The notes under the pieces are model-generated. The model made no database searches. It had not been told where the DNA came from and worked only from the letters and a program-made list of their open reading frames with translations. A stretch of 64,000 bases of DNA. Source: Amycolatopsis xylanica. Lineage in GTDB: Bacteria; Actinomycetota; Actinomycetes; Mycobacteriales; Pseudonocardiaceae. Of the stretch, positions 23,449 to 32,288 are shown piece after piece (position 1 is the stretch's first letter; every line of letters begins with the position of its first letter). The position numbers were made by a program, and so were the translations under genes. The stretch lies in the NCBI RefSeq assembly GCF_900107045.1, contig NZ_FNON01000012.1, positions 62,001 through 126,000 of the forward strand. Direction: 5' to 3'.

Positions 23449-24570
23449 GTGAGCGAGCGACCCGAAAAGCCTGCCCCGCAAGTGCTGTCGCAGCGCGCCA
23501 TCCTGATCGGCGGGCTGCTCCTCGTCGTCATCGCGGTCGTGGTGACGTGGCTGCTGCTGAAGCTGAGCGTCGGCACCACGCAGCTCGACGCGATCCGCAC
23601 CGGCGGGACGCTCGTGGTCGGCGCGGGCGGCGCGGTCGCGTTGCTGCTCACCGCGCGCAAGCAGCGGTCCACCGAGCTGGAGCTGCGGCAGAAGCACGAG
23701 GCGCACCTGCTCGCCGAGCAGATCGCGAACGACGCCCGCGAGGACGCGATCGAACGGCGGATCACCGACCTCTACATCAAGGCCGCCGACCAGCTCGGCT
23801 CGGACAAGGCGCCGGTCCGGCTCGCCGGGCTGCGCGCGCTGGAACGGCTCGCGCAGGGCAATCACGGGCAGCGTCAGACCATTGTGGACGTGATCTGCGC
23901 GTACCTGCGGATGCCGTCCTTGACGGACGAACAGGAACGCGAGGTGCGGCTCACCGCGCAGCGCATCCTGGTGACCCACCTCAGCCCGAGCGAGAACCCC
24001 GACAAGTTCTGGCCCGACACCGATCTCGACCTCTCCGGCGCCGTGCTGGACGGTTTCCGGCTGTCGCATTGCCGGGTGCGAGGCGGGTTCTTCACCAAGA
24101 CCAAGTTCACCGGCACCGCCTGGTTCACGAACGTCGAGTTCACCGGCGACGCCTGGTTCACCAAGGCCGAGTTCGAGAGCGACGCGGGCTTCGAGAGCGC
24201 CGATTTCCAAGGTCGCGCCGGGTTCACCGACATCGCCTTCGCGGGCAAGGCCGGGTTCGGCAACACCCGGTTCGCGCACACCGCCAGGTTCGACCGCTGC
24301 ACGTTCGGCGCCACCGCCAAGTTCGACAACTCGGTGTTCGTCAAAGGCGCGGGGTTCGTCGGCGTCGAGTTCGGCAAGGACGCGGGCTTCAGCGGGGCCC
24401 GGTTCACCCGGGCGCCCAGGTTCGACGGCTCGAGGTTCCGCGGACCGGCCCGGTTCACCGGGACGACCTTCGCGAGCGGCGCCCGGTTCCCGGATGTCAC
24501 GTTCACCGGGAACCCGCCGCCCGAGGTGGCGCAGTTTCGGCCAGATGGCGCACAGTCATCTGACGACTAG
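23449..24570 (+). CDS. Membrane-anchored pentapeptide-repeat protein
   Basis: A 373-residue protein with two N-terminal helices (about 16-38 and 50-68), a charged helical linker and, from about residue 190, a run of pentapeptide repeats. The register is A-x-F-x-x-x-x-F (TAWFTNVEF, DAGFESADF, RAGFTDIAF, KAGFGNTRF), with Phe at every fifth position, predicting a right-handed quadrilateral beta helix. GTG 23449. The role is unknown; the type is common in actinomycetes. Confidence 0.8.
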   Translation: MSERPEKPAPQVLSQRAILIGGLLLVVIAVVVTWLLLKLSVGTTQLDAIRTGGTLVVGAGGAVALLLTARKQRSTELELRQKHEAHLLAEQIANDAREDAIERRITDLYIKAADQLGSDKAPVRLAGLRALERLAQGNHGQRQTIVDVICAYLRMPSLTDEQEREVRLTAQRILVTHLSPSENPDKFWPDTDLDLSGAVLDGFRLSHCRVRGGFFTKTKFTGTAWFTNVEFTGDAWFTKAEFESDAGFESADFQGRAGFTDIAFAGKAGFGNTRFAHTARFDRCTFGATAKFDNSVFVKGAGFVGVEFGKDAGFSGARFTRAPRFDGSRFRGPARFTGTTFASGARFPDVTFTGNPPPEVAQFRPDGAQSSDD

Positions 24571-24621
24571 GCCATCCCGGGGCGACCTAGCCCTTGACCA
24601 GGCCTACACCTAGACGCAATC

Positions 24622-24655
24622 ATCGGACCTCTCGTCAGCCTACGAGAGGTCCGAT
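24622..24655 (+). promoter_or_regulatory. Perfect 14-bp hairpin masking the fucosidase ribosome site
   Basis: ATCGGACCTCTCGT (24622-24635) pairs with ACGAGAGGTCCGAT (24642-24655), loop 6 nt, ending 3 nt before ATG 24659. The only Shine-Dalgarno-like sequence, GAGAGG, lies inside the 3' arm. It may be a translational switch, a repressor operator, or the terminator of the pentapeptide gene. Confidence 0.7.
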
Positions 24656-24658
24656 GGC

Positions 24659-27568
24659 ATGAGAAACCCTGTGCGGCGTGGCACGGCAAGGTCCGGTTTG
24701 CGGCTTTTACTGGCCGTCCTCATCCTGCTGACGAGCCTGGTCGGCACGGCGAACGCGGAGGTGCACCATCCGCGCCAGCAGTGGCTGCGCGACTCCACCG
24801 CGGGCCTGTTCCTGCACTGGGGGATGTTCACCGCGCCACGGCACCTGAACTGCGCGGAGTGGGAGCGCGACGTCACCGGCGGCGGCTGGACCCCCGAGTA
24901 CTGGGTCGACGAGGCGACCAAGCTCGGCGCCTCGTACATCGTGCTCGCGACGTTCCACAGCAGGCTCGGCTACGCGAAGCCGTGGCCGTCGAAGATCCCC
25001 GGCAGCTGCGCCACTCAGCGCGACCTGCTCGGCGAGCTGATCAAGGCGGGCAACGCCAAGGGTGTCCACATCATCCTGTACATGACCGACGATCCGCAGT
25101 GGCACAAGGAAACCGGCATCGAGACGCTCGATTCGGCCGGCTACTCGGCCTACAAGGGCGAGCAGGTCGACCTGACCACGCGCCCAGGCTTCGGCAAGTA
25201 CAGCTACGACCTGTTCTTCGAGGTCATGGAGCGCTACAGCGACCTGTCCGGGTTCTGGATCGACAACGACAACGAGTACTGGGAGCAGAACAAGCTCTAC
25301 GAACAGATCCGAGCGAAGAGGCCGTCCTGGTTGCTGAGCAACAACAACGAGGACACGCCGATCATGGACACGGTCAGCAACGAGCAGAAGACCGGCATGA
25401 CGCCGTCCTATGACTACCCGCAGGCCGCGTTCACCCCGATGCCCCGGCTCACCGAGGCCGACTACAAGCTGCCGACCACGGGCGACTGGTGGTACAGCGG
25501 CGGCGACTCGCCGGTCGACACGCGGCTCTCGACCGGGCGCTACATCACCAACGCGGGCTCGTCGATGAAGTCGCTGATGGCGGAAACCCCGATGGTGAAC
25601 GGGAAGTTCCCGCCGCAGCAGGAGCAGTTCAACAACTTCATGGCGAGCTGGACCCCGCCGATCAAGTCCTCGCTGCAGGGCAAAGAGGGCGGCGGCTACA
25701 TGTACGGCGGCATGCAGCCCGGGTTCTGGAACGACGGCGCACACGGCGTGATCACCGTCGAGCCCGGCGCGAAGACGCAGTACCTGCACGTGCTGACCAG
25801 GCCGCGGACGGACCAGGTTCGCTTGCGGGACAACGGTTACCAGGTCAAGCGGGTGAGCGACCAGCGCACCGGCGAGCGGCTGAGGTTCAGCCAGTCCGGC
25901 GGCTACCTGACGATCCTCGGCATCAAGAACTGGGACACCTACGACACCGTCTTCAAGGTGGAAACCTCGGGCCAGCAAGGGTTCTACCCGCAGTCGTCGA
26001 TCAAGGCGACGGCTTCGGCCAGCAAGGCGGGCAACCCGGCGAGCAACCTCGTCGACGGCAGTTTCGAGAACTTCTGGGACTCCGACGCGCACACCCCGGT
26101 CTCGCTGACGCTGGACCTCGGACGGCGCAAGCCCGCCCGCTATCTCGCGGTGAACCAGCGTGAGGCGTCGCCGACCTACGCGCGGGAATCCTTTGGCCGC
26201 CCCGAGGATTCGGCGCGGATCATGGACTACCAGGTCTCGGTCAGCGACGACGGCAGGCACTGGGGCCGGCCGGTCAAGGTGTCGGCCATGCCGAGCGCGC
26301 GCGGTGTCCAGTTCATCGACATCGGCGACCAGCGAGCGCGGTTCATCAAACTCGACGTGCTGAACACCTGGAGCGGCCCGCAGGCGCCGCGCTTCGACAA
26401 GCAGCTCGCGATCGACGAGATCAAGGTCGGCTACGAGTACGCCGGTTCGTTCTTCCAGCCGCAGGTGCCGCTGGAAGCCGAGTCGTGGCACAACGACCGC
26501 GACGGCTCGGCGCACCTCGGCTGGTGCGACGCCTGCTCCGGCACGCTGCAGGTCACCGGGCTCGGCAACGGGCAGCGCAACGCGGTCACCTACGACGACG
26601 TCACCGTCGCCACGGCGGGCGACTACCGGCTCGAACTCGGCGCCACCGGCTCCGGCTCGCTCTCGGTGAGCGTCAACGGCGCAGCGCCGGTCGACGTGCA
26701 GGCGGCCGGGATCCCGGACGTCCCATCGCCGGTGGCGGTGTCGGTGCCGCTGAAGGCTGGTGCCAACAAGGTGACCGTGTTCAGCAAGGACCGCAACGGC
26801 CCCGGTCTGGACCGGATCGCGGTCGCGCCGTTGCCCCCGGCGTCGTACGTGCCGCGGACGACGCTGACCGTCAATCCGGCCGGCATCCAGTGGCTGCCCT
26901 CCGGCCAGCAGTCGATCAAGGTCAGCGCGAAGCTGCGCGTCGACGTCGACGACGCGCTCGACCAGGTCAAGCTGGCGCCGGTGCTCCCTGCGGGCTGGTC
27001 GCTGGCGGGCGCTCCGGCGACGGCGTCGACGCTGCGGCTGGGCCAGACGCTCGAAGCGACGTGGACGGTCACCTCGCCCGCCGGTCAGAACGTCACGGCG
27101 GCCGACATCCCGGTGACCGCGTCGTTCCTGAACCTCGGCAAGGCGTTGACCGCGTCCAAGCCGCTGCGCGTGGCTTTGCGCCCGGCCGACCGCGTGTTCA
27201 TGCGCGAGGCGGAGGACTCGGCCAACGACATCGGCGACTCGGGCGTGACGAACTGCGGCCAGTGCTCCGGCGGCCAGAAGGTGCGCAACATCGGCGGTTC
27301 GCCGATCGCCTTCGCGCAGTTCGGCAACGTGACCGTGCCCGCGGCCGGGCAGTACACGCTGTACCTGGACTACACGGTGAACGGCCCCCGGTCGTACTTC
27401 GTGAGCGTCAACGGCGGCGCGCCCGCCGAGGTCAAGACGAACGGGCAGGGCAACACGACCCCGCAGACCTCGACGCTCACGGTGACGCTGAACGCGGGCG
27501 CCAACACGATCAAGCTGTTCAACGACACCGAAGGCGCTCCGGACCTCGACCGCATCTCAATCGGGTAG
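24659..27568 (+). CDS. Secreted GH29 alpha-L-fucosidase with carbohydrate-binding domains
   Basis: A 969-residue secreted enzyme. A signal peptide (LLLAVLILLTSLVGTANA) precedes a GH29-type barrel (GLFLHWGMFTAPRHLNCAEW, SYIVLATFHSRLG, Asp202 in GFWIDND as probable nucleophile). Then come a discoidin-like domain (about 440-600; ASNLVDGSFENFWDSD), a CBM (about 605-720), a NEW3-like beta domain (about 725-840) and a final CBM (about 845-969). It would release fucose from glycans outside the cell. Its start is covered by a perfect hairpin; its end has a palindromic terminator. Confidence 0.85.
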   Translation: MRNPVRRGTARSGLRLLLAVLILLTSLVGTANAEVHHPRQQWLRDSTAGLFLHWGMFTAPRHLNCAEWERDVTGGGWTPEYWVDEATKLGASYIVLATFHSRLGYAKPWPSKIPGSCATQRDLLGELIKAGNAKGVHIILYMTDDPQWHKETGIETLDSAGYSAYKGEQVDLTTRPGFGKYSYDLFFEVMERYSDLSGFWIDNDNEYWEQNKLYEQIRAKRPSWLLSNNNEDTPIMDTVSNEQKTGMTPSYDYPQAAFTPMPRLTEADYKLPTTGDWWYSGGDSPVDTRLSTGRYITNAGSSMKSLMAETPMVNGKFPPQQEQFNNFMASWTPPIKSSLQGKEGGGYMYGGMQPGFWNDGAHGVITVEPGAKTQYLHVLTRPRTDQVRLRDNGYQVKRVSDQRTGERLRFSQSGGYLTILGIKNWDTYDTVFKVETSGQQGFYPQSSIKATASASKAGNPASNLVDGSFENFWDSDAHTPVSLTLDLGRRKPARYLAVNQREASPTYARESFGRPEDSARIMDYQVSVSDDGRHWGRPVKVSAMPSARGVQFIDIGDQRARFIKLDVLNTWSGPQAPRFDKQLAIDEIKVGYEYAGSFFQPQVPLEAESWHNDRDGSAHLGWCDACSGTLQVTGLGNGQRNAVTYDDVTVATAGDYRLELGATGSGSLSVSVNGAAPVDVQAAGIPDVPSPVAVSVPLKAGANKVTVFSKDRNGPGLDRIAVAPLPPASYVPRTTLTVNPAGIQWLPSGQQSIKVSAKLRVDVDDALDQVKLAPVLPAGWSLAGAPATASTLRLGQTLEATWTVTSPAGQNVTAADIPVTASFLNLGKALTASKPLRVALRPADRVFMREAEDSANDIGDSGVTNCGQCSGGQKVRNIGGSPIAFAQFGNVTVPAAGQYTLYLDYTVNGPRSYFVSVNGGAPAEVKTNGQGNTTPQTSTLTVTLNAGANTIKLFNDTEGAPDLDRISIG

Positions 27569-27573
27569 AAGGG

Positions 27574-27619
27574 CTCGTGAGCGTTGCGGGCGGTTAGAAC
27601 CGCCCGCAACGCGCACGAG
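27574..27619. terminator. 46-bp palindromic repeat, intact copy (TTAGAA centre)
   Basis: A near-perfect 46-bp palindrome from CTCGTG (27574) to CACGAG (27619), centre GGTTAGAACC. It lies between the convergent fucosidase (ends 27568) and lipoprotein (ends 27620) genes, so it can terminate both. Confidence 0.8.
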
Positions 27620-27985
27620 TCATTTCCGCACACAGACCTGTCGTTCGATGTCCCAGGTTCCGCCACTGCTCAGGCAGTTGGCGAACTCGAGCTGCCCATC
27701 GACCCACGCCTTGTGCCCGGCACAGACTTCGTACTTCTTCTCGTCGCCATCCCGGCATTGGTAGCCGAACATCGGCGGCTGCCGCGTCTGGCTCACCTGC
27801 TTGGAAATCGTCCGGGTCAACGCGGGTGCCGTCGCCGTGCTCGGTGGCGCGGGCACCGTGGAGGTGACCACGACGACCGTTGTCGGCGATGACGGGCTGC
27901 CGGGCGGTTCGGCCGTGACCGGTTTTCGGGGCGTCGTGCAGCCGGCGAGGAGCAGGACAAGCGCGAACCCCAGCACCAGCCTCAT
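27620..27985 (-). CDS. Small lipoprotein
   Basis: A 121-residue protein with signal MRLVLGFALVLLLAGC; lipobox LAGC places the lipidated Cys at 16. A Thr/Pro-rich linker (about 20-60) leads to a Cys-containing C-terminus (FGYQCRDGDEKKYEVCAGHKAW, FANCLSSGGTWDIERQVCVRK) likely folded by disulfides. Anchored outside the membrane; function unknown. Confidence 0.75.
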   Translation of the reverse strand: MRLVLGFALVLLLAGCTTPRKPVTAEPPGSPSSPTTVVVVTSTVPAPPSTATAPALTRTISKQVSQTRQPPMFGYQCRDGDEKKYEVCAGHKAWVDGQLEFANCLSSGGTWDIERQVCVRK

Positions 27986-28081
27986 CGACTCCTCCTCGCC
28001 GTTGCTTGGAGAAGTCGTGAAGGCTTGACAAGGGTTACCGGGGGCCGAGAACCGTCACGCGAACGTGACTGCGTACCAGCA

Positions 28082-28117
28082 GACGTCGCCGGTGGGACCG
28101 GCCCCACCGGCGACGTC
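28082..28117 (-). terminator. Strong hairpin terminator
   Basis: GACGTCGCCGGTGGG (28082-28096) and its exact complement (28103-28117) with a 6-nt loop, 4 bp beyond the stop of the small secreted gene ending at 28121. Confidence 0.75.
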
Positions 28118-28120
28118 CGT

Positions 28121-28381
28121 TCAGTGGCAGTGCCGCTTGTAGTGGCCGGACGGCACGGCGTTGTTGGCGTCCTTCACCGCGTTCTTGAACGCGCTGTTGT
28201 ACGTCGTGCCGGTGCCCGATCCGTAGATCACCCCGACCACGTTGTTGTCCGCGATCCTGACCAGCTGGCAGGACACCGTGACGCTGTACCTGGCCTCGGT
28301 TCCGGTCGTGCTCGCCGCGACGGCGCCCGCGGGCGCCAGCAGTGCCACGGTGGTGGCGAGCGCGACCAGGAAGCGCCTCAC
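28121..28381 (-). CDS. Small secreted hypothetical protein
   Basis: An 86-residue precursor. A signal peptide (RRFLVALATTVALLAPAGAVA) is followed by a mature part of about 60 residues (ARYSVTVSCQLVRIADNNVVGVIYGSG, PSGHYKRHCH) with two Cys. GTG 28381 overlaps the preceding gene's stop by 4 nt. No family recognised. Confidence 0.7.
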   Translation of the reverse strand: MRRFLVALATTVALLAPAGAVAASTTGTEARYSVTVSCQLVRIADNNVVGVIYGSGTGTTYNSAFKNAVKDANNAVPSGHYKRHCH

Positions 28382-28680
28382 GGGCGCCACTCGATGCTGC
28401 TGGCGCCGCCGACGCCGAAGACGCAGGAGCCCGCCTGCAGGCGCTGGGTCGGGTTGCCCGCGATCGGGCGGATCCACTCCGAGTACTTGTCGGGCGCGCC
28501 GTTGCAGTCGGCGCGCAGGCGTACCTGGCCGCTGTAGACGCGGCACCAGGTGTAGGCGTACTTGCCCGTGGTGTGGATACGCGGGCATTCATAGCCCTGC
28601 GCCGCCGCTGCCTGCTGCGGCGCGAAGACGGCCAGGCTCAGGGCGACTGCCGCCGCCGAGCCGACGATCAGTGACTTCAC
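28378..28680 (-). CDS. Small secreted cysteine-containing protein
   Basis: A 100-residue precursor starting at GTG 28680 behind GGGAGG. The signal ends AVFAPQQAAAA; the mature part has four Cys (YECPRIHTTG, WCRVYSG, ADCNGAP, GSCVFGVGG), consistent with two disulfides. Translationally coupled to the next small secreted gene. Function unknown. Confidence 0.7.
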   Translation of the reverse strand: MKSLIVGSAAAVALSLAVFAPQQAAAAQGYECPRIHTTGKYAYTWCRVYSGQVRLRADCNGAPDKYSEWIRPIAGNPTQRLQAGSCVFGVGGASSIEWRP

Positions 28681-28800
28681 GTTACCTCCCAGTGGTTCGA
28701 GTCGAGCGAACACCGCTCGACCCGAACCCTGCCGCCGGGTTCCGGCGCCAGGCAACGGAAAACGCCGTTCGGATCTGTTCGGAACAGTCCCGAACTGGGG

Positions 28801-29667
28801 TTATGCCGGTTCGACCAGCACCTCTTGATCGGCCTTGCCGGTGCACGGGGTTTGCACGGCTTCGGCACCGGGGCTGACTTCGGCGAAGCCGCCGAGGACG
28901 CCGACGCACAGACCGCTGTGCACAGGGCGTAACAGGAAGCCGCCCGGCACCGGGATGTCCACCGGATCAAGAAGGAACCGCTGATGCGCGGCGCCGGTGC
29001 AGTCGTGCGGGGACAGCAGCGCGCCGTCGCCGAGCGCCGCGTCGTCCACCGAGAGGCAGCCGATGCCGATCTGGGGGTGATGCCACTGGACCTCGTACAC
29101 GCCGGTGCCGACCGCCACCAGTTTCGTGGCAGGCACGACATCCGCGCAGGGGCGCTGCACGGCGAGCGGGCGGTCGGTGCGGCCGTTGCGTTCCCTGCCC
29201 TCGCCGAAACACAGGTTCCGGTCGGGGATGTGGGCGGGCTTGAGGTGATAGAAGCCTGTCTCCAGCGGTCCCCGTTCGCCGAGCAGCAAGACCGTGGTGA
29301 CGGCACCCGCCGCCACGAGCACCACCGCGGCCAGCAGCAGCGGCCACAGCCGGCGCCGCTCGCGCGATGGTGGCTCCGGCGCGGCGGCGTCCGGGCCCAT
29401 GGCCAGCCGTTTCCTGGCGGCCACCCAGTTTTCGGGGTCGGCACCGCAGGCTTTCACGAACGTCTCGACGAGCTGCTCGCGCGGCAGTGTCGTCCGGCCG
29501 AGCGCGGTGGCCGTCGTGCTCGGCGGCAGCACGTCACCGGCGGCCGCGGCTTTTCCTTCCAGCTGGCGGTAAGTCAACCCCGACCAGAGCCGGAGCCGGT
29601 TCAACGCGGCGACGAACTCGGCCGGGGTGCTCGCTTCTTCAGGTCGTGGCTCTAGCGTCACCGGCAC
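28801..29667 (-). CDS. XRE-like HTH, one membrane helix, lectin-like C-terminal domain
   Basis: A 288-residue protein. Residues about 15-90 form an XRE-like N-terminal domain (FVAALNRLRLWSGLTYRQLEGKA, then TTLPREQLVETFVKACG). A single membrane helix covers about 107-130. The outside part has ricin-B-like blocks (GCLSVDDAAL, HQRFLLDPVD, LCVGVLGG, DQEVLVEPA). The topology suggests a transmembrane regulator whose external domain binds sugars. It starts 16 bp after the endonuclease gene, probably the same transcript. Confidence 0.75.
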   Translation of the reverse strand: MPVTLEPRPEEASTPAEFVAALNRLRLWSGLTYRQLEGKAAAAGDVLPPSTTATALGRTTLPREQLVETFVKACGADPENWVAARKRLAMGPDAAAPEPPSRERRRLWPLLLAAVVLVAAGAVTTVLLLGERGPLETGFYHLKPAHIPDRNLCFGEGRERNGRTDRPLAVQRPCADVVPATKLVAVGTGVYEVQWHHPQIGIGCLSVDDAALGDGALLSPHDCTGAAHQRFLLDPVDIPVPGGFLLRPVHSGLCVGVLGGFAEVSPGAEAVQTPCTGKADQEVLVEPA

Positions 29668-29682
29668 AGAATGCCAGCGCGC

Positions 29683-30852
29683 TCAGCCCCAGAGTGCCGA
29701 AACCCACTCGGGGTGGTCGATGAACGGGTTGCGGTTGTGCTGGTAGGTGTCGTAGATGACCTGGTTGCGCCGCTGCTCGAAGGCATCGGGCGGGTCCTGC
29801 CGGTTCCACTGCTTGAGCACCGAAACCCGGCCGATGGCGGGCGCGGAGCCGTTGTTGACGACGTCGTCGACTTCCAGGTCCGCGAAGCCGTCGCCGCCGT
29901 CGTAGCGCAGGGCCATGTAGAAGATCATCCGCGCGACATCGCCCTTGACGGCGTCGCGGGGCTCGAAGGAGTCGGCGTCGGTGTAGCTGCCGGGTGCTTC
30001 CGAAACCGGGCTGCCGCCCATGTCGAAGTCCTTGTTGCCACGGTCGGAGTTGACCGAGACGTCCTCGGGGCGCAGGTGGTGCAGGTCGGTGCCGGGACCG
30101 GTCGCGGTGCCGAAGTCGCCGTGCGACTTGGCCCAGACGTGCTCGCGGTTCCAGTCGTTGACGCCGCCGCCGTTGGTGCTCTTGCTCTGCGAACGGCCGC
30201 TGTAGACGAGGATGACGTTGTTCGGGTTCGCCGGGTCCTGGTCCGTCGCCTTCAGCGCGTCCCACACCTGGTCGTAGCTGATCTTGGTGTTGGTGCTGAT
30301 GATCTGGTGCAACGCCGAACGCAGCGCGGGGCCGGTCTTGCCGAGCGCGTTCTGATAGTAGTCGTCCGTCGGGGCGCTGGTCGTGGTCGTCGGCGGCGCG
30401 GTGGTCGTGGAGCTGCTCGGCGGCGTGCCGGTGACCTGCGCGAACGCGGTCGTCGAGATGAGGCCCGCGTGCGAGAAGTACGCGGAGAGCTTGCCGGTCA
30501 CGTCGAGGTGCTTGCCCATCAGGCCCGGGTTGCTCTGCAAGCCGTACTGGGCGCGGAAACCCGAGGTGATCTGGACGTAGAGGATCTTCGACGTGCTCGT
30601 CTCGGCCGCGGAGTCGGCAAGCGCGAGCGCGTAGTCGTTCGGGAAGCCGGAGCGGATCACGGTGCTGGTCGAGGTGGGCTGGCCGACGACATACCCGCGG
30701 ACCGTGGCGCTCACGCCGGTCTGCTGGCCGATCGCCTGTCCGACGGTGAGCGAGGTGGCTGCGGTCGCGCTGGTGGTCAGCTGGAGCGTGACCACCACTC
30801 CGACCACGGTGGTCACTAGCAGGGACAACGGTTTCCAGCGACGAACCGGCAT
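29683..30852 (-). CDS. Secreted endonuclease I-family nuclease
   Basis: A 389-residue secreted protein. After the signal (to about residue 31), residues 33-140 form an OB-like DUF6359-type domain (VSATVRGYVVGQPTST) and a Thr/Pro linker (about 143-165) leads to an endonuclease I domain. The His-Me finger is WNREHVWAKSHG, with DLHHLRPEDVSVNSDRGN and the family motif MIFYMALRYDG. It would degrade extracellular DNA or RNA. The name of the N-terminal domain is from memory. Confidence 0.85.
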   Translation of the reverse strand: MPVRRWKPLSLLVTTVVGVVVTLQLTTSATAATSLTVGQAIGQQTGVSATVRGYVVGQPTSTSTVIRSGFPNDYALALADSAAETSTSKILYVQITSGFRAQYGLQSNPGLMGKHLDVTGKLSAYFSHAGLISTTAFAQVTGTPPSSSTTTAPPTTTTSAPTDDYYQNALGKTGPALRSALHQIISTNTKISYDQVWDALKATDQDPANPNNVILVYSGRSQSKSTNGGGVNDWNREHVWAKSHGDFGTATGPGTDLHHLRPEDVSVNSDRGNKDFDMGGSPVSEAPGSYTDADSFEPRDAVKGDVARMIFYMALRYDGGDGFADLEVDDVVNNGSAPAIGRVSVLKQWNRQDPPDAFEQRRNQVIYDTYQHNRNPFIDHPEWVSALWG

Positions 30853-30917
30853 GAGCGGCTCCCTCTCCCCGTGTGACAGGTCGGGGTGAGAGTGCCACAG
30901 AAATTCACTCTATAGTG

Positions 30918-31820
30918 TTAACGATTTGAGGCGATCGAGGAACCAGCACGTGGCGAGCGGGCGTGCTCGACCAGTGCGCGGGCGGCCGGACCGCGTGGTC
31001 CTTCCGCACGCCAGGCGAGTGCGAGCGTGCCGCGCAGTCCCGGCTCGGTGATCGACATCGAATGCAGGTCGCGTCGGGTTTCCGCCAATGACGACGGCAG
31101 GATCGCCACGCCGAGCCCGCGCCCGGCGAGATCGGCGAGCACACCGGGATCGCTGGCCTCGAAAGCGATTCGCGGCTCGAACCCGGCCACCGCGGCGGCT
31201 TCGTCGAGCGCCGCGCGCATCCCGGTCCCCTTGGGCAGGCAGATGAGCGACCGGTCCCGCAAGTCCACGAGCGGAACGGCCGCGCGGTCCGCGAAGGAGT
31301 CGCTCCGGGCGACGGCGGCCACGATGGGCTCGTCGGTGACGATCGAGGTTTCCAGTCCTGGCACCGACCCGGTGACCGAACCGATCAGCGCGAGGTCGAG
31401 CGCACCGGCCAGCAGCGACGCGACGAGCACGTCGGAATTGGCTTCGGACAACGTGATCTCGACGGCCGGGTGGTTCTTGTGGAAGTCCGCGAGCAGATCG
31501 GGCAGATCACCCGCCCGGCACGAGGTCACCATGCCGACCGCGACCCGGCCGCGCAGCAGCCCGGTCAGCTCGTCGACCGCCTGCTTCGCGCCGGCGACGG
31601 CCTCCAGCGCGGCCCGCATGTACGGCAGGACCGCGGCGCCCGCCTCAGTGAGCGTGACCGTGCGGCCGGACCGATCGAACAGCGTCTCCCCCAATTCCCG
31701 TTCGAGACGGCGGATCTGCGCGCTCACCCCGGGCTGTGCGACGTGCACCTTCTCGGCCGCACGGGTGAAGTTCGCTTCCTCCGCGACCGCGACGAAGTAC
31801 TCGAGCTGCCGAAGTTCCAT
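30918..31820 (-). CDS. LysR-family transcriptional regulator
   Basis: A 300-residue regulator from ATG 31820 (MELRQLEYFVAVAEEANFTRAAEKVHVAQPGVSAQIRRLE). The effector domain contains VGMVTSCRAGDLPDLLADFHKNHP and DLALIGSV. It is divergent from the SnoaL-like gene across 70 bp, the usual arrangement of a LysR with its target. Confidence 0.92.
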   Translation of the reverse strand: MELRQLEYFVAVAEEANFTRAAEKVHVAQPGVSAQIRRLERELGETLFDRSGRTVTLTEAGAAVLPYMRAALEAVAGAKQAVDELTGLLRGRVAVGMVTSCRAGDLPDLLADFHKNHPAVEITLSEANSDVLVASLLAGALDLALIGSVTGSVPGLETSIVTDEPIVAAVARSDSFADRAAVPLVDLRDRSLICLPKGTGMRAALDEAAAVAGFEPRIAFEASDPGVLADLAGRGLGVAILPSSLAETRRDLHSMSITEPGLRGTLALAWRAEGPRGPAARALVEHARSPRAGSSIASNR

Positions 31821-31890
31821 AAGCACTGATTCTAGCGACCAGTCGATCCAGCTCTTGGACTTCTGGCTCGATCGGCCGCAGGCTGGAGCC

Positions 31891-32238
31891 ATGACCAAGA
31901 CAGCGAAGACCCCCGAAGACCTCGCCCGCCTGATCGTCGAGCGGGTCAACGCCGGGGACGCGGCGGGTATCGCCGACCTTTACGCCCCCGACGCCGTGCT
32001 GGCCTTCCCACCGGGCAAGGAGACCGTCGGCCGCGACGCGATCCGCGCGGTGTTCGAAGGCCTCATCGCCGCGAAGCCGGAGTTCAAGGTCGAGGAGCCG
32101 CTGCCGACCCTGTACTACGGCGACCTCGCCTTGACCTCGACCCGGCCTTCGGACGGCACGGGCGGCCGGGTGCAGGTCGCGCGCCGTCAGCCCGACGGCA
32201 CCTGGCTCCGCGTCCTCGACCGCCCCGAGACCCACTGA
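31891..32238 (+). CDS. SnoaL/NTF2-like protein
   Basis: A 115-residue cone-fold protein of the DUF4440/SnoaL type (LIVERVNAGDAAGIADLYAPDAVLAFPPG, RDAIRAVFEGLIA). Such proteins are small isomerases, hydrolases or binding subunits; no catalytic residues can be assigned. Probable target of the divergent LysR. Confidence 0.85.
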   Translation: MTKTAKTPEDLARLIVERVNAGDAAGIADLYAPDAVLAFPPGKETVGRDAIRAVFEGLIAAKPEFKVEEPLPTLYYGDLALTSTRPSDGTGGRVQVARRQPDGTWLRVLDRPETH

Positions 32239-32250
32239 CCCGGCCTGCGA

Positions 32251-32283
32251 AGGCCCCGCGCCGCCCAAAGCGACACGGGGCCT
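32251..32283. terminator. Hairpin between convergent genes
   Basis: AGGCCCCG (32251-32258) pairs with CGGGGCCT (32276-32283) between the stops at 32238 (+) and 32289 (-). Confidence 0.6.
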
Positions 32284-32288
32284 CGGCG

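Noticed and set aside
24040..24540. Tandem DNA repeats in the pentapeptide gene
   Set aside because: The periodicity is at protein level (10 residues) and explained by the beta-helix; DNA copies are diverged and not a CRISPR or VNTR.
24707..26515. 602-codon minus-strand open frame opposite the fucosidase
   Set aside because: Shadow of a gene with clear signal peptide and GH29 motifs.
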